In this document: positions 40,637 through 50,246 of the stretch, piece after piece | Numbering within the stretch: the stretch's first letter is position 1 | Layout: each line of letters opens with the position of its first letter | The notes under the pieces: generated by a model | What the model saw: the letters and a program-made list of their open reading frames with translations, nothing else | The model's database searches: none | Told to the model about the DNA's origin: nothing | DNA from: Rasiella rasia | GTDB lineage: Bacteria; Bacteroidota; Bacteroidia; Flavobacteriales; Flavobacteriaceae | DNA length: 64,000 bases | Direction: 5' to 3' | Assembly (NCBI RefSeq): GCF_011044175.1 | Contig: NZ_CP049057.1 | Coordinates: 821,501 to 885,500, forward strand | Made by a program: the position numbers and the translations under genes

Positions 40637-41743
40637 ATGACTAAAAAATTTATCACGTTTGTACCAATGTTCTCATTGGTTGGGGTTTTGTTGCTACTTA
40701 GCAGCTGTAATAATAAAAAAGAAGCTAGTACTACTGAAATAGAGACTTTAAATAATAAAGAAGCTCAAAAAACTATATATGCCAGCGATATTACTCCGTT
40801 TTTTGATCACTGGAAATTAATTTTAGGTGATGGCTCGAATGTTGGAATAGCCAATAATTTTGAGAATAAGGATTTCTTCTATACTGCAAACGACGGTGAA
40901 GATTGGGTGGTCTACAAAGCACCAAACGGAGGTGATACTCATGGAACATCTAATAACACAAGGACCGAACTTGCGCAACAAAAAAAGTGGTATCCTAAAA
41001 CTGCCAACGACAAATTAACGACCACACTTAAAGTAATGAATGTTTCTAGTACAGGTGATGCTCGTGTGGCTGCTTCATATTCTGTAGTGGTAGGCCAGAT
41101 TCATAGTGCAGACAAACACGAGAACGAACCTCTAAAGATTTTCTACAAAAAGTTTCCTGGGCATAGTAAAGGCTCGGTTTTTTGGCACTACGAAATCAAT
41201 ACAGCTGGCGATGACAATGCCAAAAGATGGGATTATTCTACTGCCGTTTGGGGAAATGATTTTTCTGTAGTTGGCACCGATGTAAGCACATATCCAGAAG
41301 AACCAGAAGATGGTATTGCTTTAGGCGAAGCGTTTAGTTATGAGATTGTTGTTAAAGATGGTGTTATGAACTTAAAATTTACGAGTGAGGGGCATGAGAC
41401 AAAAACATTTGCTAAAAACTTAATTGTTTCAGAATATACCACAACGGCAAGTATACCAGAGCAAACTCAAAAATTATTTGTGCCCATTGGTCAAGACGGT
41501 GTTGAGCGCGAAAATGCATACGCAGGAGAAGGTCTATTCTTTAAACTTGGTTCTTACAATCAGACTAATGGAAAATCGCCTGAGGTGAATAAAAATTGGT
41601 GTTCTGGGGCTGAAACACATGGCGGTGATATCCAGAAGCAGTATCAAGACGGAAACTATGCCGAGGTGTGGTTTAAAGAAGCAAACATATACGTAAGTGA
41701 AGCAGCAGTTTCAAATGAAGGCTATTTCACTAAAAACGACTAG
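40637..41743 (+). CDS. Polysaccharide lyase family 7 (alginate-lyase-like) lipoprotein
   Basis: Three hundred and sixty-eight residues. Lipoprotein signal with C24 (LLLLSSCNN). PL7 jelly-roll motifs in order: R109-T-E-L, Q154-I-H156 (VVGQIHSADK), and FFKLGSYNQ (Y307) near the end. Q, H and Y are the expected catalytic residues. Likely degrades alginate, a marine brown-algal polymer; QIH points to guluronate-containing stretches but specificity needs assay. No SusC/D pair nearby, so not in a complete utilisation locus here. Confidence 0.9.
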   Translation: MTKKFITFVPMFSLVGVLLLLSSCNNKKEASTTEIETLNNKEAQKTIYASDITPFFDHWKLILGDGSNVGIANNFENKDFFYTANDGEDWVVYKAPNGGDTHGTSNNTRTELAQQKKWYPKTANDKLTTTLKVMNVSSTGDARVAASYSVVVGQIHSADKHENEPLKIFYKKFPGHSKGSVFWHYEINTAGDDNAKRWDYSTAVWGNDFSVVGTDVSTYPEEPEDGIALGEAFSYEIVVKDGVMNLKFTSEGHETKTFAKNLIVSEYTTTASIPEQTQKLFVPIGQDGVERENAYAGEGLFFKLGSYNQTNGKSPEVNKNWCSGAETHGGDIQKQYQDGNYAEVWFKEANIYVSEAAVSNEGYFTKND

Positions 41744-41774
41744 CAGTTCAGTATGTACAATATATAAACCCGTT

Positions 41775-42029
41775 ATGAATTTTTATCTAATTGGCCTATT
41801 TGGTGGGATTGTATTATTAATTCTTCTCACCTTCATCAAAAAAGACAGTAAATATGCAAAGTTTGGAATCAAACTAAAACGAGTGTATTGTCCCAATTGT
41901 AATTTAAAGCAACCTATAATGCGTAAGCCCGCAAACCAAAGACAAGCCTTATTTGGTGGATATACCTGTAAAAATTGCGGTGTTGAAATGGACAAATACG
42001 GAACAGAAATAGATTCCAACTCTGTGTAG
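41775..42029 (+). CDS. Membrane protein with zinc ribbon
   Basis: Eighty-four residues from ATG 41775; an upstream frame overlapping the PL7 gene is not coding. One membrane helix (FYLIGLFGGIVLLILLTFI) and a zinc ribbon CPNC...CKNC. Function unknown. Confidence 0.7.
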   Translation: MNFYLIGLFGGIVLLILLTFIKKDSKYAKFGIKLKRVYCPNCNLKQPIMRKPANQRQALFGGYTCKNCGVEMDKYGTEIDSNSV

Positions 42030-42060
42030 CCTTCATTTTTATTAAAATTTTATTTGTTAA

Positions 42061-42084
42061 ATCGTATACGATATACTATATTTG
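42061..42084. promoter_or_regulatory. Operator and promoter of the GntR gene
   Basis: Palindrome ATCGTATACGAT (42061-42072) next to -7 box TATATTTG (42077-42084), with the ATG only four bases later. The arrangement suggests autoregulation by the GntR protein encoded next. Confidence 0.6.
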
Positions 42085-42088
42085 ATTT

Positions 42089-42724
42089 ATGATTTCAAAA
42101 ATAATTTTCAGAAACGTTATCAAAGACATACTACTAAGCTATATGCTGAAGGGTACTATAAAGGCTGGAGAACGCCTCTCGTTGGCTCAAATAGCATCAG
42201 ATTTAGACGTAAGTGTCACCCCTATTCGTGAGGCCCTAACGCAACTTACCGAGACCGGACTTGTAACCTACAAATCGAATCGAGGATTTTTTGTTACCGA
42301 ATTAAGTGAACAAGAAGCAACAGAGATTTATGAGATAATTAATCTTCTTGAGAGTGAAGCTATTAGGAACACAACATACAGTGCAGAACATATCCGTCAG
42401 CTAAGAGAGATTAACAAACAGTTTTCTGCATGTAAAGATGTGAAGGACAAATTGCATTTAGATAAAACATTTCATCAGAAATTAATTGAAAAATACACCA
42501 ACCAACACGCACTTAAAATAGTTGAAGATATACGCGTTCGTGTATTTATCTACGAGCTTGAGTTTATGAATGCCGTATCCACTAGCGATTCTGCTTTAAT
42601 GCATGAAAAGATTATTGATCTTCTAGAAGCTGAAAACACAGCTGCTGCAATTCTCGAACTTGGCGCTAACTGGAAACTAAGTGTAAACTATATTATTAAT
42701 ATGTATCAATCTAAAACGTTATGA
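42089..42724 (+). CDS. GntR-family regulator (FadR/FCD type)
   Basis: Two hundred and eleven residues. Winged helix (AGERLSLAQIASDLDVSVTPIREALTQLTETGLVTYKSNRGFFVTEL) then an FCD helical ligand domain (residues 85-205; EIINLLESEAIRNTTYS, DKTFHQKLIEKYTNQ, MHEKIIDLLEAENT) with H and E positions suited to a metal-assisted carboxylate ligand. Overlaps the following hydrolase gene by four bases (ATGA), so the two are coupled. Confidence 0.92.
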   Translation: MISKIIFRNVIKDILLSYMLKGTIKAGERLSLAQIASDLDVSVTPIREALTQLTETGLVTYKSNRGFFVTELSEQEATEIYEIINLLESEAIRNTTYSAEHIRQLREINKQFSACKDVKDKLHLDKTFHQKLIEKYTNQHALKIVEDIRVRVFIYELEFMNAVSTSDSALMHEKIIDLLEAENTAAAILELGANWKLSVNYIINMYQSKTL

Positions 42725-44253
42725 GAGCCATTTTAACATATTCAGGTATTATACTAGCAGCCATGTGCTTAAGTTGCAAGAAAGCGCCTTCTAAGGCTTT
42801 AGCGATGAATACTACAATTGTTGAGACCGAATTAGGGGCTCGTGTTGATAGTGTTTTAACGCCGTATCTAGAAAACTTACGAACAACTACAGATAACAAT
42901 GCCGCTCTTGCTGTTGGAATCACCAAAGGCGACAAAATAATTTATGCTAGAACGTTTGGGTATGCCAATATAGAAAAAGGTCTAAAAGCAGATTTAAATA
43001 CTGTTTTTCATATTGCTTCAGTGTCTAAGCCATTTACTGCGGCTGCAGTAGTTAAACTCATTCAGCAGGGTAAATTAAAACTAGATGATAAAATTATAGA
43101 TATTGTTCCTGAGTTTAAAATGAAAGGTGACAACTACAAAAATATTACAGTAAAGCAAATTCTTACTCATACTTCAGGTATTCCTAGACATGTTACCGTA
43201 GACGACTGGAACAATCCTGTGTACGGCCCTACTGCCCCATTAAAAAATTTAAATCACGCAAGAGATTTTGAACTCGATTTTGAACCTGGTTCAAAGTTTA
43301 ATTATAGTAATTCAGGTATCGACATTTTAGGTATTGTAATTAGCAGAGCAAGTGGAATGACATTTGAAGATTACGTTAAAAAACACATTCTACTTCCTGC
43401 GGGAATGACTCAAACACACTATTTGAAGCCAAAAGATAGTCTTCCAACTAATTGGGCCGAGGCCTATTCGTATGGTCTTGAAACCGAAAAATGGTCTCCT
43501 TTCCCATATACCGAAAATTGCTTTCCGAGTGGCGGTGTACACGCTTCCTTAACAGATATGTGCAAGTGGGGAATGATGCACGTTGGCAAAGGTTCATTTA
43601 ACGATTACAATGTTTTAGACAAGGAGCATTTCGAATTAATGGTTATCCCACACTCAGATACACCATGGGGAGATAAGATAGGTTTAAGTTGGTTCTTACA
43701 ATCGTATTTAGACAAGCCTATTATCATGCATACTGGAAGTGATTCTGGTTTCGAAGCAATCATGTACGTCTACCCAGAAGAAGACATTTCTATTATTGTT
43801 ATGGCGAATAGAGATTATGGTAGAACAGGAAGAGTTGTAAATGCTGCTTCTGAAGCGGTGTTTGACAAAGAACTTAAAGCGTATGAGGTCTCAGCAATCT
43901 ATAGTTTTGCAAAAACATATAAAAAACATGGGATAAATGCTGCCAAGGAACATTGGGAGTCGTTAAAGAAAGATACAACAGACGCTATGTATGTAAGCAA
44001 TAATCATTTACTTTCCACGGGCGCAGTTCTAGGAATAAACAAAAAATGGAAGGAGTCTAAAGAAATACTTGAATATTACTTAACATTTGACCAAAATTCA
44101 ACTTTTGCATGGAGGTTGTTAGGCAATTCTAACCTAAATCTTGGAGATACTTTAAAAGCAAAAGCTTGTTACGAGAAAACGCTGCAAATTAATCCAAATT
44201 ACGAAAAAGGTAAATTAGCGCTTGAAGACCTTCTAAGTACATTAGAGCACTAA
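42721..44253 (+). CDS. Serine hydrolase (class C beta-lactamase fold) with TPR tail, lipoprotein
   Basis: Five hundred and ten residues. Lipoprotein signal CLSCKK. Beta-lactamase/PBP-type fold: S100-V-S-K103, Y-S-N in FNYSNSG, and HTGSDSG in place of KTG. Residues 395-510 contain TPR-like helices (HLLSTGAVLGINKKWKESKEILEYYL, FAWRLLGNSNLNLGDTLKAKACYEKTLQINPNY). This family includes esterases and D-aminopeptidases; not expected to be a resistance enzyme. Coupled to a GntR regulator. Confidence 0.9.
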   Translation: MRAILTYSGIILAAMCLSCKKAPSKALAMNTTIVETELGARVDSVLTPYLENLRTTTDNNAALAVGITKGDKIIYARTFGYANIEKGLKADLNTVFHIASVSKPFTAAAVVKLIQQGKLKLDDKIIDIVPEFKMKGDNYKNITVKQILTHTSGIPRHVTVDDWNNPVYGPTAPLKNLNHARDFELDFEPGSKFNYSNSGIDILGIVISRASGMTFEDYVKKHILLPAGMTQTHYLKPKDSLPTNWAEAYSYGLETEKWSPFPYTENCFPSGGVHASLTDMCKWGMMHVGKGSFNDYNVLDKEHFELMVIPHSDTPWGDKIGLSWFLQSYLDKPIIMHTGSDSGFEAIMYVYPEEDISIIVMANRDYGRTGRVVNAASEAVFDKELKAYEVSAIYSFAKTYKKHGINAAKEHWESLKKDTTDAMYVSNNHLLSTGAVLGINKKWKESKEILEYYLTFDQNSTFAWRLLGNSNLNLGDTLKAKACYEKTLQINPNYEKGKLALEDLLSTLEH

Positions 44254-44473
44254 TTTATTCTGAAATAGAACGTACATCTCCAATTCGTTATTTGGTTCCT
44301 AATTAGTTATCTGTAAAACACACATGACGAATCCTAGTAGTTGCTCCTAATTCACACGAATCTAAAAGTATCTTGAATTAATTCTATACCTTTATAAACA
44401 ACAAGTTAGAATTATAAACTGTTTAATTTTACCAACTTTCGCTTAGGTAGAAATATCTAGATAATTTACAAAC

Positions 44474-44839
44474 ATGAAAACTACTCCCGAACACAATGCG
44501 CGTGTTGCAAAACTAACCTTTAGTGGGGTTTATCCGCACTACGTTACTAAGATTGAGAAAAAAGGCAGAACAATAGAAGAGCTGCACCAAGTTATTGAAT
44601 GGCTCACTGGGTTTAATGAAAAACAGATTCAGCAACTTATCGATGAAAAAGTAACTTTTGAAACCTTTTTTGAAAGAGCAACAATACATAAAAACGCGCA
44701 TCTCATAAAGGGAGTAATTTGCGGCTACAGAATTGAAGAAATTGATAATCCACTAACAAAAAAAGCGCGGTATTTAGATAAGTTAATAGAAGAGCTGGCT
44801 AGGGGAAGAAAAATGGAAAAGATTCTAAGAACCGAATAA
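44474..44839 (+). CDS. DUF2200 family protein
   Basis: One hundred and twenty-one residues. Family pattern NARVAKLTFSGVYPHYVTKIEKKGRT, EELHQVIEWLTGF, and ICGYRIEEIDNPLTKKARYLDKLIEELARGRKMEKIL spans nearly the entire protein. Small cytoplasmic protein of unknown function. Preceded by 220 bases with no gene. Confidence 0.88.
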   Translation: MKTTPEHNARVAKLTFSGVYPHYVTKIEKKGRTIEELHQVIEWLTGFNEKQIQQLIDEKVTFETFFERATIHKNAHLIKGVICGYRIEEIDNPLTKKARYLDKLIEELARGRKMEKILRTE

Positions 44840-44876
44840 GTCAAATACTTACATAACTACTCATACCAATAAACCA

Positions 44877-45716
44877 ATGTCTTATTTCATTAAAATTTCA
44901 GCAGTTATACTTATAGCCTTAACTATACATAGTTGCAAGCAACCTTCGGAAACTTTAATCCCTCAAGAGAATCCAAGAAAAAAGATAGAAATGACCACTA
45001 ACTACGGCACCATGATAATTGAGCTTTTCAATGAAACGCCACTACATCGTGATAATTTCACCAATTTGGCAAGAAATAAAGCGTATGACAGTATTCTATT
45101 TCATCGCGTTATAAATCAGTTTATGATTCAAGCTGGCGATCCGGAAAGTAAGAAAGCAACACCCACAGACACGCTTGGTGAAGGAGATGCACCTTATATG
45201 GTAAAGGCAGAGTTCAACGATTCTTTATTTCATAAAAAAGGAGTGCTTGCGGCGGCCAGAGACAACAATCCAGAAAAGTCTTCGAGCGCTATGCAGTTTT
45301 ATATTGTGCAAGGTAAAGTCTTTAACGATAGCCTTATAGATCTTGCAGAAATACGCCTCACAAAAAACAAAGCAATAGATTATTTTAAAGAAAAATCTGA
45401 ACAAACTGCCTTATTAGATTCTGTAAGCAAAGCCATGTTTACAGGTAAAAGAGAACGTTACATGACTTTAACAGACAGCGTTTTAGAGTTAGCAATAGCC
45501 GCGGGCGATTTTCATCCGTATAGCATCCCAGAGTATCAGAAACAAGTGTATAAAACTATTGGAGGTACACCGCATCTCGATCAAAACTATACAGTATTTG
45601 GAGAAGTTGTTAAAGGTTTAGATATACTAGATAGTATAGCAAGTGTTGAAACTTCTAATTTAGACAGACCTCTTAAAGATGTAAGAATATTTTCAGTAAA
45701 AGTAATAGAAGAATAA
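44877..45716 (+). CDS. Cyclophilin-type peptidyl-prolyl isomerase lipoprotein
   Basis: Two hundred and seventy-nine residues. Lipoprotein signal LTIHSCKQ. Cyclophilin core: FNETPLHRDNFTNLARNKAYDSILFHRVINQFMIQAGDP, SSSAMQFYIVQG, and YTVFGEVVKGLDILDSIASV. A long helical insert (about residues 155-215) separates the halves, common in Bacteroidota members. Folds proteins in the periplasm. End abuts the convergent TlpA-like gene. Confidence 0.92.
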   Translation: MSYFIKISAVILIALTIHSCKQPSETLIPQENPRKKIEMTTNYGTMIIELFNETPLHRDNFTNLARNKAYDSILFHRVINQFMIQAGDPESKKATPTDTLGEGDAPYMVKAEFNDSLFHKKGVLAAARDNNPEKSSSAMQFYIVQGKVFNDSLIDLAEIRLTKNKAIDYFKEKSEQTALLDSVSKAMFTGKRERYMTLTDSVLELAIAAGDFHPYSIPEYQKQVYKTIGGTPHLDQNYTVFGEVVKGLDILDSIASVETSNLDRPLKDVRIFSVKVIEE

Positions 45717-45719
45717 GTT

Positions 45720-46949
45720 TTATTCGTTAAGCAAAGTAGCTACAAACGCTTCAAAGTCTTTAGTAAACGCATCGTACTTATCGCCTGTGGCAGGACCGTT
45801 AAAACCTGTGTGTATTTTACGCACAACTCCCTTTTTATCAATAAAAACGGTAGTTGGATAGCTTAAAACATGATTAAGCATAGGTAGCTTCTCGTTGGCC
45901 TTCTTTTTGTCTTCACTGCCATATTGGGCAAGTAAAATTGGATACGGAACCCCCACCTTCTCTTTTAGTCTATTAATTGCCGCCATCGCCTTTTCTTTAG
46001 AAGGGGCATACTCAAAAGCTAGGGAAACAAATTCTAAATTGTCGTTTGGGTTTTCTTTTACATACTGCGTATAATACCTTGTTTCATCAAGACAATTTGG
46101 GCACCAAGTTCCCATTATTTGAACGATAACCACTTTATTTTGAAAGCGCTCATCAGATAAAGAAACCATGGTATCGTTGGTGTCAGGAAACGAAAATTCT
46201 AATGTTTCATAGCCTTCTCTCAAGAACGTTAATGAATCTGCTTTGGGCAATTCGTACGCCTCGTTCTTTTTAGCCGTAAAATTTTCTTTCCAATGGTTGC
46301 CACTATAGAAAACACCGTTCATTAAAGTATCTCCTTGCACATTGGCTTCAAACAAAAAGGCATGCGCCCCATCGAATGTAGAAAGGCGAAGTGTGTCATT
46401 TTCTACAGAGCCATCTAAATAGCGGTAATCTCCCGTGGTAGTTCTAAAGGTACCAACCACCTTATGTCCGATCTGCTCAAACACACCTTTAGCAATGTAG
46501 CGATCTGAAGGCTTTTTTGGGCTAAATACCGTTTCCCAAGTGCCCGTAACAGTTGCTTTGGGCGCTGCATTTACCGAAAAACGTTCTTCTCTACCTTGCT
46601 TCATTACAAATGGAACCACTCTATTTAAACTTGGCTTTATAAAATTTCCATAGATACTGTCTTCAGTAAAAACACCTTTAAAAACACCTTCATAAATTGG
46701 GTGTGCTATGGTAATACTATCGCCAACTATGGTAATATCAGAAAAGACAACTTCTTCTTCAGCATTATGTACTACTAGCGTTTGTTCTGCAGTATAATCG
46801 AAAAGAAAGGGCAACGGCTTTCCATCTATGGTTTCTAAAACTGCTCTCCACTCCCCTACTTTAGGTTCCTTTACCTCTCTGGAACAGGCAGAAATTACTA
46901 GTACTATTAAAACTAATAGACTGGAAAAACGGAAACGGAAAGAATTCAT
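45720..46949 (-). CDS. TlpA-like thioredoxin lipoprotein
   Basis: Four hundred and nine residues from ATG at 46949; a TTG six bases upstream is less likely. Lipoprotein signal LVIVLVISACSRE. N-terminal 200 residues are a beta-rich DUF-type region, then a thioredoxin domain with active site C-P-N-C (MGTWCPNCLDE). Likely a periplasmic disulfide reductase in the DsbE/ResA/TlpA group. Divergent from pheT; convergent with the cyclophilin gene. Confidence 0.9.
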   Translation of the reverse strand: MNSFRFRFSSLLVLIVLVISACSREVKEPKVGEWRAVLETIDGKPLPFLFDYTAEQTLVVHNAEEEVVFSDITIVGDSITIAHPIYEGVFKGVFTEDSIYGNFIKPSLNRVVPFVMKQGREERFSVNAAPKATVTGTWETVFSPKKPSDRYIAKGVFEQIGHKVVGTFRTTTGDYRYLDGSVENDTLRLSTFDGAHAFLFEANVQGDTLMNGVFYSGNHWKENFTAKKNEAYELPKADSLTFLREGYETLEFSFPDTNDTMVSLSDERFQNKVVIVQIMGTWCPNCLDETRYYTQYVKENPNDNLEFVSLAFEYAPSKEKAMAAINRLKEKVGVPYPILLAQYGSEDKKKANEKLPMLNHVLSYPTTVFIDKKGVVRKIHTGFNGPATGDKYDAFTKDFEAFVATLLNE

Positions 46950-47049
46950 AATCAATAGATTTTCGTGGTAAGTCGTACAAAATGGAATCAGATTTCATTT
47001 TTATTACAACTCAAGTCATAAAAGTAATCACAAAAAATGGTATAAATGC

Positions 47050-47057
47050 TATCTTTG
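47050..47057 (+). promoter_or_regulatory. -7 promoter box for pheT
   Basis: TATCTTTG, a perfect TAnnTTTG, 23 bases before the ATG. Confidence 0.55.
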
Positions 47058-47080
47058 CGGCTCGTTAAGATTATTTTAGG

Positions 47081-49507
47081 ATGAAAATATCATACAACTG
47101 GCTAAAACAATTTATAAACCTAGACTGGGATGCTGAGAAAACAGGTGAATTACTCACAGATCTCGGACTCGAAATTGAAGGTATAGAACCTTTTACTTCC
47201 ATTAAAGGCGGGCTAGAAGGTATTGTAGTGGGACATGTACTAGAATGCAACCAACACAGCAATGCAGACCGATTAAAGGTTACCAAAGTAGACCTAGGTA
47301 CTGGAGAACCCGTACAAATTGTATGTGGCGCCCCTAACGTTGCCGCAGGACAAAAAGTACCCGTAGCGACTGTCGGAACCACCCTGTATGATGAAGATGG
47401 CAACCCGTGGCAAATTAAAAAAGGTAAAATCCGCGGTGAAGTAAGTATGGGTATGATTTGTGCCGAAGATGAATTAGGTTTGGGTAAAGGTCATGATGGT
47501 ATTATGGTGCTTGCTGAAACTTTAACTCCAGGAACACCTGTCTCACAAGTTTTCGAGATTGAGAACGATACGGTATTTGAAATTGGCCTAACGCCCAATC
47601 GTGCCGACGCTATGAGTCATTGGGGTGTTGCTAGAGATTTACGTGCTGGTTTGTTACAACAAGAAATTCAAATTGAGCTAATAACACCTTCTACCAGTAC
47701 CTTTCATATTGATAGCAGAACTTTAAAAGTTGATGTTTCCGAAGTAGACTCAGAAAAAGCACCGCGCTACTGTGGAGTTACCATAAACGGTCTTAAAGTG
47801 GAGGCGGCACCAACATGGTTACAAAACAGACTTAAAGCCATTGGACTTACACCAATTAACAATATTGTTGATGCAACAAACTATGTGCTACACGAATTAG
47901 GGCAGCCCCTTCATGCGTTTGATGCGAGCAAAATAGCGGGTCAAAAAATTGAAGTTAAAACACTGCCAGCAGGAACTAAATTCACCACCCTAGATGGTAT
48001 GGAACGTGAACTGCACGAAGAAGATTTAATGATTTGCGATGTAGAAAAACCTATGTGTATCGCAGGGGTTTTTGGCGGTGAAGAAAGTGGCGTTACAGAA
48101 AGCACTACAAGTATTTTCTTGGAAAGCGCGTATTTTAATCCGGTGAGCATTCGTAAAACAGCAAAACGACATGGGTTAAACACAGATGCTTCTTTCCGTT
48201 TTGAACGTGGTATAGACCCAAATAGTTGTGAATATGCGCTTCGACGTGCTGCTATACTGATTCAGGAAATTGCAGGAGGTGAAATTACAAGCGACGTCAT
48301 AGATGTGTACCCAAATAAAATTGAAGACCATCAGGTGTTTTTAAATTTTGACAATGCAACGCGTCTTATCGGGCAAGAGATTCCAAAAGAAACAATTAAA
48401 AGTATCCTTTCATCTTTAGAAATTAAAATAAATAATGTCACAGAGAGCGGCTTAGGAATGACCATTCCTGCCTATAGAAATGACGTTACACGAGAGGCAG
48501 ATGTGATTGAAGAAGTATTACGAGTATACGGCTATAACAATATTAACTTCACCGAAAAGTTAAACGCAAGTATCGCCAGTAACCAAAAGATTGAAGATCA
48601 TTTAGTGCAAAATAAAGTTGCCACACAGCTTACTGCACAAGGGTTTCATGAGATTATGGCGAATTCGTTAACCAATCCTTCTTATATTGATTTAACTGAA
48701 AGTTTAAAATCTGAGCATACCATTGAAATGCTTAACCCACTTAGTAACGAACTCTCGGCATTGCGCCAAAGTATGTTGTTTGGTGCCTTAGAAGCTCTGG
48801 CTTACAACCAAAATAGACGTATGCCTAATGTGAAGTTGTTTGAGTTTGGTAAGACCTACCATGACTTCGGAAATGGTCGCGAAGAACACAAACATCTATC
48901 TGTGCTTATCGCAGGACAAAAAAACGAAGATAGCTGGGCTATGCCCTGTGCTCCTGCCAATTTCTTTCAGCTGAAGGGTATTGTTACAAGTATATTGCAA
49001 CGATTAGGAGTTACAGATACTACAGAAAAACCAACCAAAAACGCAATATTCTCTGAAGGTATCAGCTTGGTAAAAAACAAGAAATCGTTAGTAGAATTTG
49101 GTGTGCTGAAAAAGCAAGTTTTAAAAGGCTTTGGCATAGATTCTGAAACGCTGTATGCCGATTTCAACTGGGATGCCGTCTTAGCTGAAATTACTTCGGA
49201 AACTTTCCACGTTCAACCAATTCCTAAGTTTCCAAAGGTAAAACGTGATTTTGCACTTCTGTTAGATGAATCAGTTACGTTTTCAGAATTACAAGAAGCC
49301 GCTTTTAAAACCGAAAAGCAACTCCTTAAAAATGTAAATTTATTTGATGTATATACTGGGAAAAATCTTCCCAAGGGGAAAAAATCGTATGCTTTAAGTT
49401 TTACATTACTTGATGAACGTAAAACACTAACAGATAAACAAATAGATAAAATAATGAAAAAGCTCCAAAATCGGTTTGAAACCGACTTTGGAGCTGAGCT
49501 TCGATAA
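47081..49507 (+). CDS. pheT: Phenylalanyl-tRNA synthetase beta subunit
   Basis: Eight hundred and eight residues, the usual size. N-terminal tRNA-binding (OB) domain at 38-150 (VVGHVLECNQHSNADRLKVTKVD, IVCGAPNV), B3/B4 editing domain, B5 domain, catalytic-like core (LRQSMLFGALEALAYNQNR) and C-terminal FDX-ACB anticodon-binding domain (FPKVKRDFALLLDESVTF). Works as alpha2beta2 with PheS, not in this window. Its last 40 bases contain a terminator hairpin serving the opposite strand. Confidence 0.97.
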   Translation: MKISYNWLKQFINLDWDAEKTGELLTDLGLEIEGIEPFTSIKGGLEGIVVGHVLECNQHSNADRLKVTKVDLGTGEPVQIVCGAPNVAAGQKVPVATVGTTLYDEDGNPWQIKKGKIRGEVSMGMICAEDELGLGKGHDGIMVLAETLTPGTPVSQVFEIENDTVFEIGLTPNRADAMSHWGVARDLRAGLLQQEIQIELITPSTSTFHIDSRTLKVDVSEVDSEKAPRYCGVTINGLKVEAAPTWLQNRLKAIGLTPINNIVDATNYVLHELGQPLHAFDASKIAGQKIEVKTLPAGTKFTTLDGMERELHEEDLMICDVEKPMCIAGVFGGEESGVTESTTSIFLESAYFNPVSIRKTAKRHGLNTDASFRFERGIDPNSCEYALRRAAILIQEIAGGEITSDVIDVYPNKIEDHQVFLNFDNATRLIGQEIPKETIKSILSSLEIKINNVTESGLGMTIPAYRNDVTREADVIEEVLRVYGYNNINFTEKLNASIASNQKIEDHLVQNKVATQLTAQGFHEIMANSLTNPSYIDLTESLKSEHTIEMLNPLSNELSALRQSMLFGALEALAYNQNRRMPNVKLFEFGKTYHDFGNGREEHKHLSVLIAGQKNEDSWAMPCAPANFFQLKGIVTSILQRLGVTDTTEKPTKNAIFSEGISLVKNKKSLVEFGVLKKQVLKGFGIDSETLYADFNWDAVLAEITSETFHVQPIPKFPKVKRDFALLLDESVTFSELQEAAFKTEKQLLKNVNLFDVYTGKNLPKGKKSYALSFTLLDERKTLTDKQIDKIMKKLQNRFETDFGAELR
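49456..49495 (-). terminator. Terminator of the fasciclin gene, embedded in pheT
   Basis: Stem AGCTCCAAA(G)TCGGTTT with its complement at 49461-49495, a 17-bp helix. The minus-strand RNA is fully paired, with one G-U pair where the + strand has an A-C mismatch, and is followed by TTTTT. It therefore serves the convergent minus-strand gene while lying inside the last codons of pheT. Confidence 0.75.
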
Positions 49508-49538
49508 GCTTACCTCACATAAACTATCTAAACAATTC

Positions 49539-50138
49539 TTACATTTTTTTCTTGTCAGCCCCTGGAAGTAGTACCGTGTCTACTACGTGTATCACTCCGT
49601 TAGACTGAAATACATTGGCCTGAGTTACCATTGCAGATCCACCATTCTCATCGGTAATAACTACATTTTTACCCTTTAGGCTTGCTGTTAACATCCCACC
49701 ACTTACGGTAGTGAAGGTTGCCTTTCCTTTTCCCTTTTTTATTGCCGTAACAATATCTTTTGCGCTCATGTTTCCTGCAACCACATGATAGGTCAATACA
49801 TTTTGGAGTGCTGGTTTGTTAGCCGGTTTTAGCAACGTACTTACTGTGCCATCTGGTAATGCAGCAAAAGCGTCGTTTGTAGGGGCAAAAACAGTAAATG
49901 GGCCTTTAGATTGCAGAGTTTCTACCAAACCTGCAGCTTTTACTGCTGCGACTAATGTGGTGTGGTCTTTAGAATTTACAGCATTCTCTACGATGTTTTT
50001 AGTAGGGTACATTGCAGCACCTCCCACCATTACTATTTTCTCTTTCTTCATCTTCATGTCTTTTTGAGCAAAAGATGTAGTGGTAGCCAGCAAGGCTGCA
50101 ATAAATAATGTTGAAGTAATTATTTTAATTCGTTTCAT
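49539..50138 (-). CDS. Secreted fasciclin-domain protein
   Basis: One hundred and ninety-nine residues. Signal peptide to ATTTSFAQ. One fasciclin domain: TLVAAVKAAGLVETLQSKGPFTVFAPTNDAFAALP, LQNVLTYHVVAGNM, and SNGVIHVVDTVLLP. These exported proteins mediate adhesion or bind matrix. Tandem with a second fasciclin gene upstream. Confidence 0.92.
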   Translation of the reverse strand: MKRIKIITSTLFIAALLATTTSFAQKDMKMKKEKIVMVGGAAMYPTKNIVENAVNSKDHTTLVAAVKAAGLVETLQSKGPFTVFAPTNDAFAALPDGTVSTLLKPANKPALQNVLTYHVVAGNMSAKDIVTAIKKGKGKATFTTVSGGMLTASLKGKNVVITDENGGSAMVTQANVFQSNGVIHVVDTVLLPGADKKKM

Positions 50139-50246
50139 ATCAATTCTTTTATTAAGGTTATATGTCTTAATAAACGAGATATGAAATCGGAGGGTTTTTT
50201 AGAAAGTACGTTTTGGGATTTATTTAACTTTTACAAGAGTCAGTAA

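Noticed and set aside
42721-44253. Serine hydrolase as a second beta-lactamase resistance gene
   Set aside because: It has SVSK, YSN and HTG-type motifs but also a long TPR tail; this family is mostly esterases and peptidases.
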